From: Pseudomonas entomophila
Lineage (GTDB): Bacteria > Pseudomonadota > Gammaproteobacteria > Pseudomonadales > Pseudomonadaceae
Reading direction: 5' to 3'
Length of the DNA: 64,000 nucleotides
NCBI RefSeq assembly: GCF_023277925.1
Contig: NZ_CP063832.1
Location: 5,563,501-5,627,500, forward strand
The position numbers and the translations under genes are program-made. Below the pieces are notes generated by a model. The model was not told where the DNA came from and ran no database searches. It worked only from the letters and a program-made list of their open reading frames with translations. Of this stretch, positions 45,077 to 53,368 are shown piece by piece; position 1 is the first letter of the stretch; every line of letters begins with the position of its first letter.

Positions 45077-47152
45077 TCAGAACGTCGTGCGCAACCCTAC
45101 CTCGACACTACGCCCCGGCGCTGGCGCGATATCCCGCAGGATCGAGCTGGCATACCGCACCGTCTGGTCCGTCAGGTTCTCCCCGCGCACGAACGCCAGC
45201 CACTGGCTCTGGCCGATGTCGAAGCGGTAGCCGACGCTGGCGCCCAGGGTGGTGTAACCCTCGGTGCTGGTCTCGTTGGCCGGTTTGCGGTGCTGCGCAG
45301 AGGCATGTTGCACGTCGACCCGCGCTTGCCACCGATCCAGCGCCCACACCAGCCCGCTGTTCAGGCGCAGCGGCGCGATGCGTGGCAGCGGCTCGCCGCT
45401 GTCGAGGTTCTTGGCCCGGGTGTAGTCGCCGGACAGTTCCAGGGCGAAGCTGCCATAGCGGTTTTCCAGTAGCTGCCAGCGGTCCTGGGCCTCGATGCCG
45501 TAGAAGCGCGCGCGCACGCCCTGGTAGGCGTACTCGGGGAACTCGCCGTGGTCATGGCCATGATCATGATCATGATCATGGTCGTGATCGTGATCGTGGT
45601 CTTCATCGCCATGGTCGTGATCATGGCCGCCACGCAGGTTGCCGGTGCCGATCAAGCCGATGTAATTGCGGAAGTGGCTGTAGAACACACCGACGCTGCC
45701 CTTGTGCGTACCGTTGTCGAACCGCAGGGCCAGGTCGCCGGAGATCGCCTTCTCTTTGTTCAGGTTCGGGTCGCCCACTTCGTAGGCGCCGGTGGCCACG
45801 TGGGCGCCGTTGGCATACAGCTCGTAGAAGGTCGGCGCGCGTTCGGTGTAACCCACGTTGGCCGCCAGTGCCCACACCGAATCGAGCGAGTACACCGCGC
45901 CGGACGAGAGGCTGAAGGCGTTGAAGCTGCTGGCGTTGTCGGCCCCGGCGAAGGTCTCGTTGCCCTTGGCGTCCGGGTCGATGCGGGTGTGCTCAAGACG
46001 CGCGCCCAGGCTCAGGTTCAAGCGCTCGGTGGCCTGCCATTGCTCAAGCAGGAACAGCGCCAGGCTGTCGGTGTCGGTGTGCGGGACGAACGCTTCCTCG
46101 CCCAGGGCGGAGAACTCGTTGCGGCTGACCTGGGCGCCGATCACGCCCTCGACCGGACCGAGCGGCTGGTGGCGGGCCTCGATGCGTGCTTCGTAGCCCT
46201 TGTTCTTGAAGGTGGTGTGCACCTCGCCGCTTTCGATTTCGCGATGCTGGTAATCGGTGTAGCCGGCATCGACCTTGACCGAGCTGAAGGGGCCTTCAAG
46301 GTCACGCAGTTCCGAGGCGAAACCGTAGTGATCCTGCTGCATGTCCAGGCGCACGCCGGGCTCGGCCACAGAACCGTAGTTGCTGTCGTAGCGGCTGTAG
46401 GACAGGCCGGTGTAGCCATGCTCCCAGTGGTAGGAACCGCCGATCGCGCCGCCGTCCTGGCGCCCGTCGCTGTTCTTCAGGCGATGCTTGCTGCCGGGTT
46501 CGTCGGCGTCGCGGACCTTCGAGCTGCGGGCATAGCCGGGGATGCGCAGGTCGTTGAACTGGCGGCTGTTGGCGTCCAGGTGCAGGGCGAACGCGCCATT
46601 GCCGGCCTCCAGCTTGCCGGCGCTGCTGCGGGTGGTGTCGGCGCCGCCGTAGCGCAGTTCACCCGCGCCGTGGATACCGTCGATGGGCGAGTCGGGGATG
46701 CGGTTGTCGAAGGTGTTCACCACGCCGCCGATGGCATTGCCACCGTACAGCAGGGCGGCCGGGCCGCGAACGATCTCGACTCGATCGACGTTGACCGGGT
46801 CCAACGGCACGGCGTGGTCATACGACAGCGATGAGGCATCGAGCGCGCCAACGCCATTGCGCAAGATGCGGATGCGGTCGCCATCCAGGCCGCGGATCAC
46901 CGGGCGGCTGGCGCCGGGGCCGAACCAGGTGGAGGCGACGCCGGGCTGTTTGTTGAGGGTCTCGCCGAGGCTGCCGTGCTGCTGTTGCAGCAGGTCGTCG
47001 CCTTCGAGGACGGTGCTCGGGGCGGCCAGTTGGGCATTGCCCAGTGGGTTGGCGGTGATGACCTGAGGTTGCAGTTCAACGGCCTGGCTGGGTGTGGAGG
47101 CCAGCCAGAGCGCGGCGGCGAGGGGGGAGAGGCGCAGAGGGGAGCACAGCAT
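45077..47152 (-). CDS. znuD: TonB-dependent receptor, ZnuD-like zinc uptake receptor
   Basis: 691 residues: signal peptide ending near PSQA, a plug domain with PGVASTWFGPGASRPVIRGL near residue 70 and VEIVRGPAALLYGG near residue 127, and a 22-strand barrel ending in the C-terminal F. An outer loop at about residues 500-535 is almost only His and Asp (HDHDHGDEDHDHDHDHDH), a metal-catching loop as seen in zinc receptors of the ZnuD family. It probably brings zinc across the outer membrane with TonB energy. A Zur-like box lies 34 bases before the start, in the promoter. The DNA for the loop is a GATCAT/GATCGT short repeat, so loop length may vary between strains. Confidence 0.9.
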   Translation of the reverse strand: MLCSPLRLSPLAAALWLASTPSQAVELQPQVITANPLGNAQLAAPSTVLEGDDLLQQQHGSLGETLNKQPGVASTWFGPGASRPVIRGLDGDRIRILRNGVGALDASSLSYDHAVPLDPVNVDRVEIVRGPAALLYGGNAIGGVVNTFDNRIPDSPIDGIHGAGELRYGGADTTRSSAGKLEAGNGAFALHLDANSRQFNDLRIPGYARSSKVRDADEPGSKHRLKNSDGRQDGGAIGGSYHWEHGYTGLSYSRYDSNYGSVAEPGVRLDMQQDHYGFASELRDLEGPFSSVKVDAGYTDYQHREIESGEVHTTFKNKGYEARIEARHQPLGPVEGVIGAQVSRNEFSALGEEAFVPHTDTDSLALFLLEQWQATERLNLSLGARLEHTRIDPDAKGNETFAGADNASSFNAFSLSSGAVYSLDSVWALAANVGYTERAPTFYELYANGAHVATGAYEVGDPNLNKEKAISGDLALRFDNGTHKGSVGVFYSHFRNYIGLIGTGNLRGGHDHDHGDEDHDHDHDHDHDHDHGHDHGEFPEYAYQGVRARFYGIEAQDRWQLLENRYGSFALELSGDYTRAKNLDSGEPLPRIAPLRLNSGLVWALDRWQARVDVQHASAQHRKPANETSTEGYTTLGASVGYRFDIGQSQWLAFVRGENLTDQTVRYASSILRDIAPAPGRSVEVGLRTTF

Positions 47153-47185
47153 GGGGGGTGACGTTCCTTGGCAGATAACGTTGTT

Positions 47186-47198
47186 GTTACTTTATAAC
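47186..47198. promoter_or_regulatory. Zur-like box upstream of the zinc receptor
   Basis: GTTACTTTATAAC matches ten of thirteen positions of the GTTATAATATAAC Zur pattern, with both outer arms (GTTA, TATAAC) intact. It lies 34 bases before the receptor start on the opposite side of the leader. Confidence 0.7.
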
Positions 47199-47245
47199 GT
47201 ATCTATTTCAGCATAATGCTTTCCGTGGCCGCCAGTGGTTTTCGC

Positions 47246-47347
47246 TTGCCGGCGCGGATTTATCCGCGAGGCGGTCGCCTCTGGTTTGTGGTGCCTGCGC
47301 GATCGAGCGCCGCGCGCGGCGCATCGCGGATGAATCCGCTCCTACAC
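47246..47347. repeat. REP-like inverted repeat, CGGATTTATCCGCGA type
   Basis: CGCGGATTTATCCGCGAGGC at the left and GCATCGCGGATGAATCCGCT followed by CCTAC at the right. This is a third REP variant, between the divergent receptor and the VF530-family gene. Confidence 0.75.
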
Positions 47348-47387
47348 TTGTGTAATGTGCGCACCTTACCGAACCTGGAGCACTGGC

Positions 47388-47609
47388 ATGAGCACGGCCC
47401 AACACAACGCGCTGCACGGCAAGACCCTGGAGCAGATCCTCACCGAGCTGGTGGCGCACTACCAATGGCAGGGCCTGGCCGAGCGCATCGACATCCGTTG
47501 CTTCAAGAGCGACCCGACCATCAAGTCGAGCCTGACTTTCCTGCGCAAGACGCCTTGGGCGCGGGAAAAGGTCGAGCTGCTGTACGTGAAGCTGCAGCGC
47601 AAAGGCTGA
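47388..47609 (+). CDS. VF530/DUF2132 family small DNA-binding-like protein
   Basis: 73 residues. The sequence [20 protein letters not shown], then [20 protein letters not shown] and [16 protein letters not shown], fits the VF530 family, known from structure as a small helical protein with a possible nucleic-acid role. The function is not established. CTGGAG precedes the ATG by seven bases. The stop overlaps the next gene by one base (TGATG), so the two are coupled. Confidence 0.85.
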   Translation: MSTAQHNALHGKTLEQILTELVAHYQWQGLAERIDIRCFKSDPTIKSSLTFLRKTPWAREKVELLYVKLQRKG

Positions 47610-48241
47610 TGCCGCGCCGCCCCTGGCTGACGTTGGCGGCCGCCCTGGGCTGGACGGGGCTGACGATCCAGCTGTACCTGGTGCTGCTGGCGCGTTGGCA
47701 GGAGCAGGCCAGCCTGGTGGGCGGGCTGGTCAACCTGTTCTGCTATTTCACCGTGCTGAGCAACACCCTGGTGGCCACGGTGCTGAGCCATGCCGCGTTC
47801 GGCCGCGAGTCGGCGGCCAGGCGGTTTTTCCTCTCGGCGCCGGTCAGTACATGCGTGGCCGCCAGCATCGTGCTGGTGGCGCTGGCCTACAGCCTGCTGC
47901 TGCGGCACCTGTGGCAGCCCGAGGGCTGGCAGTGGCTGGCGGACGAACTGCTGCACGACGTGATGCCGGTGCTGTTCGTGTTGTACTGGTGGTTCGAGGT
48001 GCCCAAGGGGCGATTGCGGCTTTGGCACCTGGCGGCGTGGGCGTTGTACCCGGCGTTGTACTTTGGGTTCGTCTTGCTGCGTGGCCATGAGATCGGGGTG
48101 TATCCGTACCCGTTCGTCGATGTGGCGCGGTTGGGGTATGGGCAGGTGCTGCTCAATGCCCTGGCGGTGCTGGTGGGATTCTGGGGGATCGGGCTGGTGT
48201 TGCTGGGGCTGGATCGCTGGCGGCGCCTCGCCCACCTGTAG
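47609..48241 (+). CDS. Pr6Pr-family six-helix membrane protein
   Basis: 210 residues with six or so predicted membrane helices. The motif FCYFTVLSNTLVATVL near residue 44, HDVMPVLFVLYWWFEVPKG near residue 115 and GVYPYPFVDVARLGYGQV near residue 165 match the Pr6Pr (FAR-17a/AIG1-like) group. No biochemical role is known. The ATG is at TGATG with the previous stop. The final codon is the TAG inside a REP element, so the element has become the gene's end. Confidence 0.8.
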   Translation: MPRRPWLTLAAALGWTGLTIQLYLVLLARWQEQASLVGGLVNLFCYFTVLSNTLVATVLSHAAFGRESAARRFFLSAPVSTCVAASIVLVALAYSLLLRHLWQPEGWQWLADELLHDVMPVLFVLYWWFEVPKGRLRLWHLAAWALYPALYFGFVLLRGHEIGVYPYPFVDVARLGYGQVLLNALAVLVGFWGIGLVLLGLDRWRRLAHL

Positions 48242-48311
48242 GAGCCAGCCTTGCTGGCCAACCGCTGCAACCGCGGCGTCCGGTTCGCCAGCAAGGCTGG
48301 CTCCTACAGGT
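48236..48311. repeat. REP pair, GCCAGCCTTGCTGGC type
   Basis: CTGTAGGAGCCAGCCTTGCT at the left and GCCAGCAAGGCTGGCTCC then TACAGG at the right, with GCTGCAACCGCGGC between. It is a CC/TT variant of the GCCGGCTTGCCGGC family. Confidence 0.88.
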
Positions 48312-48322
48312 GAGGGAGGTGT

Positions 48323-49084
48323 TTACTCGTCGTCAGCGGTGCCATCCGCTCGCCAGTAAGCGGCGGCCTTGAGGGCATCTTCCGGCACGCCTTTCTCCAG
48401 TAGCAATGCCTTGGCCTGACGGGTCAGCGCCTTCTCCAGCGCTACCCAGCCATACAAGCGGCCTTGTGGCAGCGCCAGGTGGCGCACCCGCTCCAGCAGG
48501 TTTTCCTCGTGCCGGCGCACCCAGATCACCTCGACCTGCGCCTTGCTCAACAGCGGTTGGCGTTCCTGCTCGTCCTCGACCTGGATTACCGCCAGCACCT
48601 GGCGGCCCGCCGGCAATTCTTCCAGGCGCCGGGCTATCGCCGGGATCGCCGTTTCATCACCGATCAACAGGTAGCTGTCGAAGATATCCGGCACCACCAT
48701 CGAGGCGCGTGGGCCGGCGATGTCCAGGGTCTGTCCGGGCACCGCTTGTGCGGCCCAGGTAGAGGCAGGGCCATCGCCATGCAGGACGAAATCGATATCC
48801 AGCTCGTTACCCGCCAGGTCGATGCGCCGCGGCGTGTACTCGCGCATGGTCGGCCGGGCGCCGCCGTCGCGGCCAAGGCTACGGGCGTCGATGGCCAACT
48901 GCTCTTCAGGCGTGGCGGCGAACAGCAGCTTGATATGGTCGTCACTGCCGACGCTGGTAAAGCCCGCCAGTTCCGGCCCGCCGAGGGTGATCCGGCGCAT
49001 GCGCGGGGTAAGGTCGGTGACCCGCAGCACCTGCAGGCGGCGTTGGCGGATTTCATGGTTGACGCGGTGGATGGTGTCGCTCAT
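48323..49084 (-). CDS. Siderophore-interacting flavoreductase, YqjH/ViuB type
   Basis: 253 residues. The FAD-binding domain at residues 1-130 has MRRITLGGPELAGF near residue 29 and the RxYT motif as REYTPRRID near residue 80. SIP proteins reduce ferric siderophores in the cytosol with NADPH. The C-terminal NAD(P)H-binding part begins with SYLLIGDETAIPAI near residue 137 and contains YGWVALEKALTRQ near residue 210. It overlaps the PadR regulator gene by four bases, the same pairing as E. coli yqjH-yqjI. The start is the ATG overlapping that stop. Confidence 0.9.
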   Translation of the reverse strand: MSDTIHRVNHEIRQRRLQVLRVTDLTPRMRRITLGGPELAGFTSVGSDDHIKLLFAATPEEQLAIDARSLGRDGGARPTMREYTPRRIDLAGNELDIDFVLHGDGPASTWAAQAVPGQTLDIAGPRASMVVPDIFDSYLLIGDETAIPAIARRLEELPAGRQVLAVIQVEDEQERQPLLSKAQVEVIWVRRHEENLLERVRHLALPQGRLYGWVALEKALTRQAKALLLEKGVPEDALKAAAYWRADGTADDE

Positions 49085-49623
49085 GGGGTGTTCTCCGTAA
49101 CGGTCGCGGCCGGCCCGGAGGCGATGGCCTTGGCGGTGTCGTTGAGCAGGGTGCGGACCCGCTCGATCTCTTCGGGCGTCCAGCGGCCGCTGTGCATATG
49201 CAGGGCGTGGCGCAGGTTGCCAACGGCTTCGTGGATTTCCGGTGGGCGGTCATGGCCGCGCAGGGCGCGTTTGCTGACCTCGATGCGCATGCGCACACCG
49301 TCGAGGGCCACGGCCTGCTCGGCGAGGGCCGCGCGGCCGGCCTCGGTGATGGCGTAGAGGCGCTTGCTGCCCTGGATCTGGCCGGTGATCAGCTCGGCCT
49401 CCTCGAGGTAGCTGAGGGTCGGGTAGATCACCCCGGGGCTGGGGCTGTAGCTGCCGTCGAACAGGTTTTCGACCTGGCGGATCAGGTCGTAGCCGTGGCC
49501 GGGCTGGTCGGCCAGCATCGACAGCATCAGCAGTTTCAGGTCGCCGGGGGCGAATACCCGCGGGCCGCGCTCGCCCCGGCCGGGGCGGCGTTCGAAGGGA
49601 TCGTGGGGGGCGTGGTCGCGCAT
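49081..49623 (-). CDS. PadR-family regulator, YqjI-like
   Basis: 180 residues. The winged-helix PadR domain covers about residues 28-105 (DLKLLMLSMLADQPGHGYDL, then YSPSPGVIYPTLSYLEEAEL), after a histidine-containing N-terminus (RDHAPHDPFERRPGRGERGP) that could bind metal. E. coli YqjI is nickel-responsive and represses itself and yqjH. Here, too, the regulator is translationally coupled to the reductase. A perfect inverted repeat lies upstream of it. The metal response is inferred by likeness only. Confidence 0.87.
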   Translation of the reverse strand: MRDHAPHDPFERRPGRGERGPRVFAPGDLKLLMLSMLADQPGHGYDLIRQVENLFDGSYSPSPGVIYPTLSYLEEAELITGQIQGSKRLYAITEAGRAALAEQAVALDGVRMRIEVSKRALRGHDRPPEIHEAVGNLRHALHMHSGRWTPEEIERVRTLLNDTAKAIASGPAATVTENTP

Positions 49624-49640
49624 GATAGGGGGTCTGCCTG

Positions 49641-49680
49641 TTTAGATATATCGCAAGATATTACTCAAGATATATCTAAA
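49641..49680. promoter_or_regulatory. PadR/YqjI operator
   Basis: TTTAGATATATC at 49641-49652 and GATATATCTAAA at 49669-49680 are exact inverted arms around a 16-base spacer that holds CAAGATATTACTCAA. It is only 18 bases from the regulator start, so binding would block its promoter and the coupled reductase gene. Confidence 0.8.
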
Positions 49681-49698
49681 GACAAGCCCTAAAATGCG

Positions 49699-49711
49699 GA
49701 TGATTATCATC
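49699..49711. promoter_or_regulatory. Fur-like box
   Basis: GATGATTATCATC is a near-perfect palindrome like half of the GATAATGATAATCATTATC Fur consensus, about 20 bases beyond the PadR operator. Dual control by iron and the PadR protein would match the E. coli yqjH promoter. Confidence 0.55.
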
Positions 49712-49729
49712 TAAAAAGTTGTTGAGTCT

Positions 49730-49811
49730 TGCAGGAGCCAGCTTGCTGGCGAACCGCGCCCCACTACGTTCCAAGGCATGCACGGTTCGCCGGCAAGCCG
49801 GCATCTACAGG
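49730..49811. repeat. REP pair, mixed type
   Basis: The left arm is GGAGCCAGCTTGCTGGCGAAC, the right arm GGTTCGCCGGCAAGCCGGC followed by ATCTACAGG. The two arms belong to two subtypes (CCAGC and CCGGC), so it looks like a recombined or drifted pair. It sits between the PadR promoter and the PBP gene end. Confidence 0.8.
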
Positions 49812-49819
49812 GGCATGGC

Positions 49820-52800
49820 TCAAGGTTGTGCCGCTGCGACCTGCGGTGCCTTGCAGGCATTGGTGTTACCGGGCTCCAGGTAGGGCATGAGGATTGGCGC
49901 CATGCCCTTGAGCACCTGTACCGGCAATGCCGAGGTAAAGGTGAAGGCTTCGGCAGTGCGGCCCGGGACGAAGGCGGTGAGGGTGCCGAAGTGGTTGTCG
50001 CCCAGGTAGAACACGAAGGTCGCGGTACGGTTCAGCGAGCGCGAACCGATCAGCCGGCCGCCGGCGCCGAAGCTCTCGATGCGGTTGTCGCCGGTACCGG
50101 TCTTGCCCCCCATCACCAGCGGCGTGCCGTCGTGCAGCTTGAAGCTGCCGGAGATGCGCCGCGCGGTACCGGCGTCGACCACTTGCGACATGGCGCCCTT
50201 GAGCGCACGAGCGACCTCGACCGGAAGGATTCGCTGGCCACGGTCCGGGTCGCTGATCAGCTGGGTTTCATACGGTGTGCCCTGGGCGAAGTGCAGGGTA
50301 TCGATGCGCAGCGTTGGTAGGCGCACGCCGTCGTTCTGGATGATCCCGACCAGTTCGGACAGCGCGGCGGGGCGGTCGCCGGAACTGCCGATGGCGGTGG
50401 CCAGCGACGGCACCAGGTGGTCGAACGGGTAGCCCACGCGCTTCCAGCGCTGGTGGATGTCGGTGAACGCCTCGATCTCGACCATGGTACGGATGCGGCT
50501 GTCGCGAGCGCCCTGGTGGCGGCTCTTGAACAGCCAGCTATACACCTCCTGGCGCTCGAAGCGGCTGGCGTTGAGGGTATCCTTGAGCGAAGCGCCGGGG
50601 TTCTTCAGCAGGTAGCCGAGCATCCACAGGTCCAACGGGTGGACCTTGGCGATATAGCCCTGGTCGGGCAGGTCGTACTTGCCTGGGCCGTAGGCCTCGT
50701 ACATCTCCACCAGGCGGCTGTCGGTGAGCTTGGCCATGGCCAGCTTGTCGCCCTTGCTGTGGGCGCGCACGAAGGCATTGAAGGTCTCCTGGCCGGCCTC
50801 GGGGAACAGGTAGCGATGCACGGCGGCCAGGCGCTGCGGGGTCACGCGCAGGCTGTCGAGGAAAGTGTCCAGCCGTTGCTGCGAGGTCTTGCGCTGGTAC
50901 TTCTTCCAGAACCGCATCATGTAGTTGGTACCTTCGCGATCGGCGAAGCGGGCCAGGTACTCCTGGCGTCGCGGGTCACTGTCATCCCTGAGCAGCGGTT
51001 CGCGGTTGAACGGCTGCTGGTAGGTGACATAGCGCACCAGGTCGCGCATCAGGCGGATGAAGGGCAGGTTGATCGACTCGCGCAGGGCATCCTTGAGCGT
51101 CGGGTTGCGGTTGTTGTCTTCCTTGCGGAAGTTGTTGAACACATGCATGCCACCACCGGTGAAGAACGCCTCGCCAGTGTTGGCCGAGTACTTGCGCTCC
51201 AGCGCCGCGTCGAGCATGGCGTCCAGGCTCTGGTTCTTGGTGTTCTGCATCAGCCATTCCAGCGACCACTGGGTGATGCGGTCGAGTTCGGCCACTGGCA
51301 CCTTCTTCAGTTCGGCGGCGGGTTTGCCGGCGTACTTGTCGTGCAGCTCGGCGATGATTTCCAGGTAGGTGGTGAGCACCCGCAGCTTGGCGGTGGAGCC
51401 CAGCTCCAGCTTGCTGCCTTCGTTGATGTCAAAGGGCTGGTTGGTGCTGTCGGTCTGCACCCGCACCCGCGAGCCATCGGCGGTGCGCTCGAACAGGGTA
51501 AAGCTGTAGCTCACCTGGTCGGTGGTCTTGCTGGTCAGCAGGCGTTCGCCGATCAAGCCCATCTGCGCGGCGAACGCCGGGTCGGCGAGGTTCTTCAGGT
51601 ACTGGCTGACTTGCACGTTCAGGTCCGCCTGCAACGTGCTGGTGGCTGACAGGTCAAGGCGGTCGAGGTCGTACAGCGGGCGGTTGAGCATCGCCGCCAT
51701 GCGGTTGCGCGCCAGGCTGATGCCCTTGTTGGTGATGATCGGCACGATGGTCGGCTGGGCCACCCAGTCGCGGTAGATCGCCTTGCTGGCCAGCGCCGCG
51801 TCGGCCAGGGGGCGGTCGATGATGCTGTTGGCGGCCAGCACGCGGATATGCGAGTCGGTGAGCTCGGCCAGTTCGATCCGGCCCTTGGACAGGTAATGCG
51901 AAGGGCGGCGCTGGGCGATCATCAGCGACAGGACCTGGCGCAGGGCCAGGCCACGCTCGGCCATGCTCTTCTCGTCGGTCGTGGTGGCCACCAGCGCCTG
52001 GTTGACCTGGTCGAAATCGGCGCCGTACCACACCCGCAGGCCTTCGGCCATGCCATGCACCTCGCCATGCCCCGGCACCGCCGACAGCGGCACGCTGTTG
52101 AGGTAGTCGCGCACGATGCGTTCACGCGCCTCGGTGGTATCCGGCCCGCCCTGGTAGGCGCGCACGCTGGCGGAGATCATCTGGCGGATCTTCTCGGCGC
52201 CGGACACGGTCAGCCCGTCGGGCGAGTGGCGATACTTCTCCAGTTGTGTCGCCAGGGTGCTGCCACCGGCCGACTGGCCAGGCAGCGCCAGGTACTTGGC
52301 CACCTGGCTGTAGGCGGCCTTGGCGAAGCGCGGCCAGTCCACCGCCGGGTTGTTCTGCGGGTCCTTCGGGTCGAGCAACTCGCGGTTCTCGATGAACAGC
52401 AAGCTGTTGACCATCACCGGCGGGATCGCGGCGAAGTTCGGGTACAGGTGCTGGGGGTAGTTGTACTGGTAGAGCATGTCGCCACGGCAGTCGGTGATCG
52501 ACAGGCCGGCCTGGATCTTCTCCACATAGGGCACGAACAGCCCATGGTCGACATAGTTCATCAGCGCGGGTGAGAAGCGCACCTGCTGGTTGATCAGGTA
52601 GTCGCGCTTGAGCAGGCGCGGCAGGAACTCGCCCAGCGCGCTGTAGCCCAGGCGCTTGTCGAAAGGGCCGTCGCCGGGGTAGACGATGGCGTCGCTCGGG
52701 CCGGGTTCCAGCTGGTAGGTGAGGGTGCTGGCCAGCTTGCTGAACTCGCGGGCCTGCAGGCGCGAGGTCTGGATTTCGTCCCAGGCGGCGAAGCCCACGG

Positions 52801-52942
52801 CCACCATGGCCACGATCAGGATGAGCAGGATCAGCCGCCACCACAGGCGGCGCTGGCGGGGGGATTTTTGCGATGGGGCTTCAGCCTGGGGTGCCTTGGG
52901 TGCTTCCGTTCTGGTTGGTTCCGATTGCCACAGTGCGCCCAT
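49820..52942 (-). CDS. Large bifunctional-type penicillin-binding protein (class A-like)
   Basis: 1040 residues, inner-membrane anchored by a helix at about residues 31-53 (LILLILIVAMVAVGFAA). A glycosyltransferase 51 domain follows, with FIENRELL near residue 185 and GGSTLATQLEKY near residue 227. A long middle region separates it from the transpeptidase, where GSTAKLR (SxxK) lies near residue 516 and the KTGTG motif near residue 945. It would make and cross-link peptidoglycan. It is longer than ordinary PBP1 proteins because of a roughly 300-residue helical segment between SxxK and KTGTG. The GT51 motif is ENRELLDP, without the usual His after EDxxF. The start at 52942 is taken because upstream in-frame sequence has no conserved features; its ribosome site is weak. 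Confidence 0.87.
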   Translation of the reverse strand: MGALWQSEPTRTEAPKAPQAEAPSQKSPRQRRLWWRLILLILIVAMVAVGFAAWDEIQTSRLQAREFSKLASTLTYQLEPGPSDAIVYPGDGPFDKRLGYSALGEFLPRLLKRDYLINQQVRFSPALMNYVDHGLFVPYVEKIQAGLSITDCRGDMLYQYNYPQHLYPNFAAIPPVMVNSLLFIENRELLDPKDPQNNPAVDWPRFAKAAYSQVAKYLALPGQSAGGSTLATQLEKYRHSPDGLTVSGAEKIRQMISASVRAYQGGPDTTEARERIVRDYLNSVPLSAVPGHGEVHGMAEGLRVWYGADFDQVNQALVATTTDEKSMAERGLALRQVLSLMIAQRRPSHYLSKGRIELAELTDSHIRVLAANSIIDRPLADAALASKAIYRDWVAQPTIVPIITNKGISLARNRMAAMLNRPLYDLDRLDLSATSTLQADLNVQVSQYLKNLADPAFAAQMGLIGERLLTSKTTDQVSYSFTLFERTADGSRVRVQTDSTNQPFDINEGSKLELGSTAKLRVLTTYLEIIAELHDKYAGKPAAELKKVPVAELDRITQWSLEWLMQNTKNQSLDAMLDAALERKYSANTGEAFFTGGGMHVFNNFRKEDNNRNPTLKDALRESINLPFIRLMRDLVRYVTYQQPFNREPLLRDDSDPRRQEYLARFADREGTNYMMRFWKKYQRKTSQQRLDTFLDSLRVTPQRLAAVHRYLFPEAGQETFNAFVRAHSKGDKLAMAKLTDSRLVEMYEAYGPGKYDLPDQGYIAKVHPLDLWMLGYLLKNPGASLKDTLNASRFERQEVYSWLFKSRHQGARDSRIRTMVEIEAFTDIHQRWKRVGYPFDHLVPSLATAIGSSGDRPAALSELVGIIQNDGVRLPTLRIDTLHFAQGTPYETQLISDPDRGQRILPVEVARALKGAMSQVVDAGTARRISGSFKLHDGTPLVMGGKTGTGDNRIESFGAGGRLIGSRSLNRTATFVFYLGDNHFGTLTAFVPGRTAEAFTFTSALPVQVLKGMAPILMPYLEPGNTNACKAPQVAAAQP

Positions 52943-53368
52943 AGTCTTGAGTCCGGCCAGGTATTTTCGTCTTGCTTGTCTGAAGCTTAGACAATGGCCG
53001 CAGTTGGTGAAAAATTTGTAGGAAGACTCGAAAAAGCAGTGCAGACATGCGCCTTTGGTGTGACTTCCATTCTTCGGCAATGTTGCTATGGTATCGGCCC
53101 CATTCCTGCGAACGGGTGGGGCGAGATGAAGATACCACTCCGTTCGAGGCCTTTTGCCCGAGGAATATCGCCAAATTTCCTGTTGTATATAGTGAAAAGC
53201 CCTGCAAATGGCTTCCTATACTGCTCGGCCCCTTCGCCCTGCCGGCGCCTGACACGCACGGTGGGCGGGCTGGCCCACAAGGTCGCCCGGCAAGACGACG
53301 CCCCGCCTATCGGCGTGGCCGGTGCCGCACGAAGGTCAAATCCAATAACAAAATGAGGTTGTATTGCT
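52943..53368. other. Long divergent intergenic region
   Basis: 426 bases between the PBP and permease genes. The left half is AT-richer (GGTGAAAAATTTGTAGGAAG, CAAATTTCCTGTTGTATATA). The right half has GC-rich inverted pieces around GCCGGCGCC and GGTGGGCGGGCTGGCCCAC. It must hold both promoters and possibly a leader, but no gene, tRNA or known riboswitch is visible. Confidence 0.4.
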
